Shown here piece after piece: positions 34,717 through 42,100 of a stretch of 42,100 nucleotides of DNA (positions are counted from its first letter, which is position 1; every line of letters begins with the position of its first letter). The stretch is taken from contig CAINCZ010000177.1 of the NCBI GenBank assembly GCA_903847195.1, positions 1 through 42,100 on the forward strand. Reading direction: 5' to 3'. Origin of the DNA: an uncultured Acidobacteriota bacterium (lineage in GTDB: Bacteria; Acidobacteriota; Terriglobia; Terriglobales; CAINCZ01). Below the pieces are notes generated by a model. That model did not search any database. It was given only the letters and a program-made list of their open reading frames with translations, and was not told where the DNA came from. A program made the position numbers and the translations under genes.

Positions 34717-34743
34717 AGTCGGATATAGAGTCGGATATATAAT
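34717..34743 (+). promoter_or_regulatory. Promoter with tandem 11-bp repeats (TATAAT)
   Basis: AGTCGGATATA occurs at 34717-34727 and again at 34729-34739, a direct repeat with a 12-bp period. The second copy runs into a perfect -10 TATAAT (34738-34743). No -35 consensus is present, as expected if an activator binds the repeats. It would drive the leader and ilvE. Confidence 0.55.
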
Positions 34744-34748
34744 GTGCC

Positions 34749-34891
34749 TACGCCTTCGGAGCGCCATTTACGTGGGGCTCTGCCCAGCGGCGGCGCGGGA
34801 CACCGCAAGAGGAACTGCGTGCGTCGTGCCGGCAGTCGGTGCAGCCCGGTAAGGCGCAAGCCGCGGGTTGGCGGGCCAGCCCAATTTTTTT
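34749..34891 (+). ncRNA. Structured leader with terminator before ilvE
   Basis: About 140 nt follow a TATAAT and end in an intrinsic terminator: GGGTTGG (34865-34871) with CCAGCCC (34876-34882), then AATTTTTTT. Upstream, CCCG (34845-34848) can pair with CGGG (34864-34867) around a GGC-GCAA-GCC hairpin. Its 3' arm shares GGG with the terminator, so the two folds exclude each other. GGGC-TCT-GCCC and GCGG-GACA-CCGC hairpins lie further 5'. ilvE starts 57 nt after the T-run. The layout fits a transcription attenuator or riboswitch-like leader, or a separate small RNA. No known class recognised; I see no leader peptide rich in Ile, Leu or Val. Confidence 0.5.
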
Positions 34892-34948
34892 ATCGGCTAT
34901 TTTTGCTCGAATTGATAGTCGCGTGAGTCTGCACTAACGGAGTCAGTC

Positions 34949-35893
34949 ATGCCCATCACCAAAACGGAAAAGATCTGGCGCAACGGGAAGTTTATCGCCT
35001 GGGACGAGGCGACGCTTCACGTCATGTCGCATGTTGTGCACTACGGCACCTCGGTTTTTGAAGGGGTGCGTTGTTACCAGCTCCCCCATGGGCCGGCCGT
35101 CTTCCGCGCCGTCGAGCACATGCAGCGGCTGCTGGACTCGGCCAAGATCTACCGCATGGACCTGCCTTACACGTGCGACGAACTGGTGCGCGGCATGCTG
35201 GACCTGGTAGCCGTCAACGGAGTCTCGCCCTGCTACATCCGGCCGATCGCACTGCGCGGCTACGGCGAAATGGGCGTCAACCCGTTCAAGAATCCGATCG
35301 ATGTATATATCGCTAACTTCCCGTGGGGCAAGTACCTGGCGACCGGCGACGAGGGCATCGACGTCTGCGTGTCGTCGTGGACGCGCCTGGCGCCCAATAC
35401 CATGCCCACCATGGCGAAGGCTGGCGCCAACTACATGAACTCGCAGCTGATCAAGATGGAGGCCGTCACCAACGGCTACGTCGAGGGCATTGCGCTCGAC
35501 ACCAACGGCTTCGTCTGCGAGGGCTCGGGCGAGAATATCTTCCTGGTCCGCAACGGCACCCTTTACACGCCGCCGCTGGGCAACTCCGTGCTGCCGGGCA
35601 TCACGCGCGACTGCGTGATCCAACTGGCGAAGGATTTGAAGATCACGGTCGTCGAGCAGGTGATTCCGCGTGAAATGCTCTACATCGCCGACGAGGTCTT
35701 CTTCACCGGCACCGCTGCCGAGGTGACGCCGATCCGCTCGGTGGATCGCATCAAGGTGGGCGACGGAGAGGTGGGCCCGGTGGCGCGCGCGATCCACAAG
35801 GAGTTTTTCGGAATCCTCGAAGGCGCGATTCCGGATCGCTACCGGTGGCTCACACCGGTGCCGGCAGGCAAGGGGCAGCCGGCCGGAGCTTAA
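34949..35893 (+). CDS. ilvE: Branched-chain amino acid aminotransferase
   Basis: This cytoplasmic PLP enzyme carries out the last step of Ile, Leu and Val synthesis. The 314-residue protein has the class IV fold with HVMSHVVHYGTSVFEGVRCY, the PLP Lys at about K157 (MAKAGANYMNSQLIK), YVEGIALDTNGFVCEGSGENIF and the GTAAEVTPIRSVD loop. Its length is normal. CGGAG precedes the ATG by about 7 nt. It is the only branched-chain gene here. The terminator-bearing leader upstream implies control by attenuation, and a UUCG-loop terminator follows. Confidence 0.95.
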   Translation: MPITKTEKIWRNGKFIAWDEATLHVMSHVVHYGTSVFEGVRCYQLPHGPAVFRAVEHMQRLLDSAKIYRMDLPYTCDELVRGMLDLVAVNGVSPCYIRPIALRGYGEMGVNPFKNPIDVYIANFPWGKYLATGDEGIDVCVSSWTRLAPNTMPTMAKAGANYMNSQLIKMEAVTNGYVEGIALDTNGFVCEGSGENIFLVRNGTLYTPPLGNSVLPGITRDCVIQLAKDLKITVVEQVIPREMLYIADEVFFTGTAAEVTPIRSVDRIKVGDGEVGPVARAIHKEFFGILEGAIPDRYRWLTPVPAGKGQPAGA

Positions 35894-35916
35894 CTTCCCG
35901 GCAGGCAAGCTGGTTG

Positions 35917-35944
35917 ACGGCGCGGCTTCGGCTGCGCCGTTTTC
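35917..35944 (+). terminator. Intrinsic terminator after ilvE
   Basis: ACGGCGCGGC and GCTGCGCCGT pair around a TTCG tetraloop with one G-T mismatch, followed by TTTCTTG. It lies 23 nt past the stop codon. Confidence 0.75.
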
Positions 35945-36070
35945 TTGTGCCCGGAAGGTGCAGTCCTTTGGGTACCACGGCAACGGTGGCGAGCGGGCGG
36001 CGAACGTGCTAACTTCGACAGCACGCTGCCGGTCTGCGTCTATCTTCAGGTCAGACCATGCCGGTGCCGG

Positions 36071-37207
36071 ATGAGTCACATGCACATCGATGATCTGCTA
36101 CGTATCGCCGTAGAGCGGAAGGCCAGCGACCTACATCTGAAGGTCGGCACCTATCCCTGCCTGCGCATCGACGGCGAACTGGTACTGCTGACCGATCAGC
36201 CGCGCGTCTCGACCGAAGAGATGCTGAACATGGCCTTCAGCATGATGACCAACCGGCAGAAGCAGAAGCTGAAGGAGAGCGTCGAACTCGACCTTGCCTA
36301 TGGCGTGCCCGGCCTCGGCCGCTTCCGCGTCAACGTCTTCCAGCAGCGCGGCAATGTCGGCATCGTGCTGCGGGTGATTCCCACGACGATCCGGCCGTTT
36401 GCCGAGCTCTTCCTGCCCAAGGTCATCGAGATGATTGCCGAAGAGCAGCGCGGCCTGGTGCTGGTGACGGGCATCACCGGTTCGGGCAAATCGACCACGC
36501 TGGCCTCCATCATCGACCACATCAACTCGCGCTGCTGCGAGCATATCGTCACCATCGAAGACCCCATCGAGTTCCTGCACCGAGACAAGCGGGCCGTGGT
36601 GAACCAGCGTGAGGTGGACGTGGACACTGCCTCGTTTGCCACTGCGCTGCGCGCCAGCCTGCGCCAGGACCCGGACGTCATCCTGGTGGGCGAAATGCGC
36701 GACCTGGAGACGATCTCCACCGCGCTGCATGCGGCCGAGACCGGCCACCTCGTTTTCTCCACGCTGCACACGCTCGATGCGGTCGAGACCATCAACCGCA
36801 TCATCGCCGTCTTTCCTCCGGCCGAGCAGAACCAGATGCGTATGCAGCTGGCATCGACGCTGCGCGCCATCATCAGCCAGCGCCTGGTGCGCCGCGCCGA
36901 TGTGCCGGGGCGCGTGCCTGCGGTCGAGATCATGATCAACACCCCTTACGTGCGCGAGTGCATTCTCGTTCCCGAGAACACGCGGATGGTGCGCGACGCC
37001 ATCGCTGCCGGCACCTCGCAGTACGGCATGCAGACCTTCGACCAGTCCCTGTACGACCTCTTTCAGCGCGGCCTGATTTCCAGCGAAACGGCGCTGGAGG
37101 CGGCCAGCAAGCCCGACGAGATGCGCTTGCGCATGCAGGGCATCTCCTCCACGTTCGATGAGGCGCGCGAGCAGATGCAATCAGCCGGATTCAAGCAGGG
37201 ATCGTAA
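36071..37207 (+). CDS. pilT: Type IV pilus retraction ATPase
   Basis: PilT is the cytoplasmic hexameric motor that retracts type IV pili. The 378-residue protein begins MSHMHIDDLLRIAVERKASDLHLKVG, then has Walker A GITGSGKST (134-142), the Asp box (TIEDPIEFLH), Walker B (DPDVILVGEMRD), the His box (GHLVFSTLHT), and a C-terminal part with MQTFDQSLYDLFQRGLIS. I start at ATG 36071, where the family begins; the frame upstream to 35945 has no similarity. The SD is weak. No other pilus gene is nearby. recX follows after 3 nt, so the two are cotranscribed. PilU is a less likely alternative. Confidence 0.92.
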   Translation: MSHMHIDDLLRIAVERKASDLHLKVGTYPCLRIDGELVLLTDQPRVSTEEMLNMAFSMMTNRQKQKLKESVELDLAYGVPGLGRFRVNVFQQRGNVGIVLRVIPTTIRPFAELFLPKVIEMIAEEQRGLVLVTGITGSGKSTTLASIIDHINSRCCEHIVTIEDPIEFLHRDKRAVVNQREVDVDTASFATALRASLRQDPDVILVGEMRDLETISTALHAAETGHLVFSTLHTLDAVETINRIIAVFPPAEQNQMRMQLASTLRAIISQRLVRRADVPGRVPAVEIMINTPYVRECILVPENTRMVRDAIAAGTSQYGMQTFDQSLYDLFQRGLISSETALEAASKPDEMRLRMQGISSTFDEAREQMQSAGFKQGS

Positions 37208-37210
37208 GCG

Positions 37211-37768
37211 ATGGCATTCAAGCGCCGCACAGAGCCTTATTCGGTGGTGGAGCTCTACGAGTACGCGGTGGGCGCGCTGGGCCGCCGCATGCGCACCGTG
37301 GCCGAGCTGAAGCGCCTGCTGCGCCAGCGCGTCGCCGCCACCGGCGAGAGCGGCGAGACCATGATCCAGGTGGTAATCGACAAGCTGAAAGAGCTGCGCT
37401 ACCTGAACGACACCGAGTACGCGACTTATTACTCCACCCTGCGCCGCGAGAACGAGAAGTTCGGCCAACGCCGCGTGGTCAACGAGCTGAAGATGAAAGG
37501 CGTGCACGGAGACATCATTGAAAAGACCGTCGGCGAGACTTTTGCCGGGGTCGATGAAGAAACGCAGGCCCGCAAGTTCCTGGAGCGCAAGCGGCTGGCC
37601 AAGCCCACCGACCAGAAGCAGGTCGCGCGCATCTTTCGCACGCTGGCGCGCGCTGGATTCAGCACCCGCACCGTCCTGCGCATTCTGAAGCACTGGGAGG
37701 TGGACGGCGAGACCCTCACCGCGCTGGAAGGGGAAGGCGTGGAACGCGAAAAAGAAGAGAGCGAATAG
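37211..37768 (+). CDS. recX: Regulatory protein RecX
   Basis: RecX limits RecA filament growth. The 185-residue product has the family's three-helix repeats: AVGALGRRMRTVAELKRLLRQR, then VVIDKLKELRYLNDTEYATYY (core motif L-x-x-x-x-Y-L-D/N-D) and FGQRRVVNELKMKGV. The C-terminal third is highly charged. It starts 3 nt after the pilT stop and ends 3 nt before the next gene, so all three form one unit. recA itself is not in the window. Confidence 0.9.
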   Translation: MAFKRRTEPYSVVELYEYAVGALGRRMRTVAELKRLLRQRVAATGESGETMIQVVIDKLKELRYLNDTEYATYYSTLRRENEKFGQRRVVNELKMKGVHGDIIEKTVGETFAGVDEETQARKFLERKRLAKPTDQKQVARIFRTLARAGFSTRTVLRILKHWEVDGETLTALEGEGVEREKEESE

Positions 37769-37771
37769 AAA

Positions 37772-38407
37772 ATGACACGCTGGAGCCAGGCCGAAGCCGT
37801 GGAGCATCTCTGCGCCGCCGATAAGAAGCTTGCCGCTTTGATCGAGCGCGCCGGTCCGCCGGCGCTTAAGTCGCGCGTGGAGCATTCGATCTTCTATTCG
37901 CTGCTGCGTTCGATCATCTATCAGCAGCTGGCGGGCGCGGCGGCGTCGTCAATTCTGGCGCGCGTGGATGCGCTCTTCCCGGACCGCAAGTACATTGAAC
38001 CCGCCGACATTGTGGGGGCCAGCGACGAACGGCTGCGCTCGGCCGGACTCTCGCAGAACAAGATGCTGGCCTTGCGTGACCTTGCCGCCAAGACGCTCGA
38101 CGGCACCGTGCCCACGCTCGCCGAGGCCCGCCGCCTGAGCGATGAAGAGTTGATCGAGCGCATCACCGTGGTGCGCGGCATCGGGCGGTGGACGGTGGAG
38201 ATGCTGCTGATCTTCCGCCTCGGCCGCCCCGACGTGCTGCCGCTGGATGATTACGGCGTGCGCAAGGGCTTCATGCTGACCTTCAAGACCCGTGACATGC
38301 CCACGAAAGAGCAGATGCTGCGGCGGGGAAAGAAATGGCGGCCCTATTGCTCCCTCGCCAGCTGGTATCTCTGGCGCGCCCTGGAACTTCAGGCGCCGAA
38401 GCGATAG
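37772..38407 (+). CDS. AlkA-type DNA-3-methyladenine glycosylase
   Basis: The 211-residue protein is an HhH-GPD base-excision glycosylase. The helix-hairpin-helix lies at about 130-146 (VVRGIGRWTVEMLL), and the catalytic Asp region is LPLDDYGVRKG (D159/D160; the second Asp is the usual position). IYQQLAGAAASSILARV is the conserved N-terminal helix. It lacks the N-terminal extra domain of E. coli AlkA, as is usual for short members. It follows recX by 3 nt with a start codon overlapping no RBS, so translation may be coupled. It adds alkylation repair to a unit with recX. Confidence 0.92.
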   Translation: MTRWSQAEAVEHLCAADKKLAALIERAGPPALKSRVEHSIFYSLLRSIIYQQLAGAAASSILARVDALFPDRKYIEPADIVGASDERLRSAGLSQNKMLALRDLAAKTLDGTVPTLAEARRLSDEELIERITVVRGIGRWTVEMLLIFRLGRPDVLPLDDYGVRKGFMLTFKTRDMPTKEQMLRRGKKWRPYCSLASWYLWRALELQAPKR

Positions 38408-38419
38408 CGGCCGCTCAGG

Positions 38420-38451
38420 CCCACATCTGCCAAAGGCAGACAGATATGGGG
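38420..38451. repeat. Palindrome (loop AAA) after the glycosylase
   Basis: CCCACATCTGCC pairs with GGCAGACAGATATGGGG across AAA, imperfectly (extra bases in the right arm). GCGCC follows. It resembles 24427-24454 in stem and the whole group in loop. Confidence 0.7.
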
Positions 38452-38476
38452 CGCCGCCGCGGGTTGTGGCCTGCCG

Positions 38477-39430
38477 CTACTGCTTGCGGAGCGGCACCTC
38501 GAAGACCATCAGGCAATCGTCGTAAATCGGCGTCCACGTGCGACGAACCTTCTCGCCGCCATAGGTAATCGTGAACTCGACCGGCTTGAGCTCCTGCGGC
38601 AGGTTCAGGAAGCGCGCGCGCCCGTCGGCGTTCGTGCCGGCTTCGAGTTCCATGTGCCGCTGGCTCATGAAGCCGTACCGGATCGAAGTGCTGACCTTGG
38701 CGTCGTATACGCCCTTGCCTTTGCCGTCGGTAACGTGAAACTCAATCGAGCACTTGCCGCCCATGCCCGTGGAAATCTCGGTGACCCGGCTCTTCGGCGC
38801 TGCCGCGGGAGCTGGAGCGGTGGGCGCGGCGGGGGCGCTGGCAAGTGCCTCGGCAGGCCGGCTTGACGCCGGAGCTGGGGTGGCTCGCCCTGACGGTGCA
38901 GGCGCTGTGGGGCTGGGCGGCGCGGCCGGTGCACTCGTCACCGGGGCGGGAGCCGAAGCCGGAGCCGCCGGAGCCGATGACGCGGCTGGCGGTGCCGGCT
39001 TCTCCGGAGCGACGATAATCTCCCGGTTCTTGGCCGACGAAATATTCAGCGTGATGTCCATGTTCCCGTCGCAGTCCATGTTCGGACTCCACATCCGGTT
39101 CACGCGGGTCGAGCCGTAACGAATCGAGAACACGAATGCCCGCAGATGATCGGGGAGGCCCACAACGCGCGCGCGTCCCTCGGCATTCGTGTGGACTTCC
39201 AGCTCTTCCTTGCGCTGGCTCATCAAGCCGTGGCGGATGGTCGCCTCGACCTTGGCATCGTAGATCGGCTTGCCTTTGGCGTCGGTTACGCGAAAGTTGA
39301 CCGAGCAGTCTCCCCCGGGACCGCTGATCTCCGGGACCGTAGCGCGGTTCTTCGCCGCTGGGGCTTGCGTTTGAGCCAAAGCTGCCAGGGGCAGCAAAAT
39401 CATGAGGAGCAGGACGCGGACTGTATTCAT
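38477..39430 (-). CDS. Secreted protein with duplicated beta-sandwich domain
   Basis: The 317-residue precursor has a signal peptide ([20 protein letters not shown]), a first domain (about 40-138), a Pro/Ala/Ser-rich linker (about 145-215) and a second domain (about 222-317). The domains are near copies: each starts GG-x-CS, then has F-x-VTD-x-KGK-x-x-YDAKV, I-R-x-G-x-MSQR, T-NA-(E/D)-GRAR and a late Cys. They resemble transthyretin-like or CarboxypepD-regulatory folds. ATG 39430 is preceded at 7 nt by TACAAT, the leaderless geometry. It is convergent with the glycosylase gene. Function unknown; a periplasmic binding role is possible. Confidence 0.85.
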   Translation of the reverse strand: MNTVRVLLLMILLPLAALAQTQAPAAKNRATVPEISGPGGDCSVNFRVTDAKGKPIYDAKVEATIRHGLMSQRKEELEVHTNAEGRARVVGLPDHLRAFVFSIRYGSTRVNRMWSPNMDCDGNMDITLNISSAKNREIIVAPEKPAPPAASSAPAAPASAPAPVTSAPAAPPSPTAPAPSGRATPAPASSRPAEALASAPAAPTAPAPAAAPKSRVTEISTGMGGKCSIEFHVTDGKGKGVYDAKVSTSIRYGFMSQRHMELEAGTNADGRARFLNLPQELKPVEFTITYGGEKVRRTWTPIYDDCLMVFEVPLRKQ

Positions 39431-39437
39431 GCCGCAA

Positions 39438-39443
39438 ATTGTA
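39438..39443 (-). promoter_or_regulatory. -10-like TACAAT 7 nt before ATG 39430
   Basis: On the minus strand TACAAT ends 7 nt before the ATG, and no Shine-Dalgarno sequence is present. Confidence 0.5.
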
Positions 39444-39575
39444 GCCTCCCGCACCCCGGTTGCGCATCAAGTTTCAGGCCGGGGGGCCTCGGTCTGGGAG
39501 CAATCCGGGAAGGCGGGCACGGCGGTCCGCTTTGCTAGAATGAAGCTTAACTCTCGTCCTTTCAGGTGGCTTCCC

Positions 39576-42100
<2,525 letters not shown>

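Noticed and set aside
34535..34852. A 105-codon frame in the ilvE upstream region
   Set aside because: It runs across the promoter and leader hairpins, has no RBS and no family similarity.

Overview
The window is about 42 kb of GC-rich (roughly 60-65%) chromosomal DNA from a bacterium that is most likely an Acidobacteriota, probably Terriglobia. The best evidence is three secreted VWFA-related proteins of the type that is expanded in that phylum, several small proteins of a conserved-unknown character, a pckG, and a B12-binding radical SAM protein close to the hopanoid methylase group. The taxonomic call is inference. Nothing looks like a phage, a plasmid, a CRISPR array or a large defence island. 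One small mobile-type unit is present (a REP-associated tyrosine transposase between inverted repeats, 10208-10844).

Layout. 1-653: no gene, but three consecutive palindromes whose stems differ while the loops share GATG. 654-2125: two small unknown proteins around a DUF3786-like gene broken by a frameshift. 2526-9398: ddl, an orphan peptide-type ABC ATPase, mfd and purM; purN follows purM. 10208-11480: transposase unit and an AT-richer unknown gene, the clearest candidate for acquired DNA. 11590-16590: pckG, pgeF, a 45-residue small ORF, acylphosphatase, apt and unknown genes. 16649-20328: HI0933-type flavoprotein, a zinc-ribbon protein, tRNA-Arg(CCG), a small membrane protein and a LuxR-type regulator whose receiver has lost its phospho-acceptor Asp. 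20607-25629: SYLF protein, LpxL-type acyltransferase, a coiled-coil protein plus zapA, a likely 6S RNA, lgt and an RluD-type pseudouridine synthase. 25629-34472: three VWFA-related proteins, the radical SAM protein, a cold-shock protein, an M48 protease and a single-module Clp-type AAA ATPase. 34738-42100: a structured leader with an intrinsic terminator before ilvE, then pilT-recX-glycosylase, a duplicated secreted protein and the start of alaS (cut by the window end).

How it fits together. Most genes are housekeeping: peptidoglycan (ddl), purine synthesis and salvage (purM, purN, apt, pgeF), repair (mfd, recX, AlkA-type glycosylase), envelope (LpxL, lgt, M48 protease), division (zapA), motility (pilT) and translation (alaS, tRNA, RluD). 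The secreted VWFA proteins, SYLF protein, M48 protease and duplicated beta-sandwich protein form an envelope or periplasmic theme.

The most interesting non-coding signals are: (i) a repeated geometry in which a -10-like hexamer lies exactly 6-7 nt before the start codon of six genes on both strands, which suggests leaderless transcription; (ii) a palindrome family with variable stems but conserved loops; (iii) a structured leader with mutually exclusive hairpins before ilvE; (iv) a roughly 200-nt closed RNA fold directly after zapA. I did not see a convincing wholly new multi-gene system.
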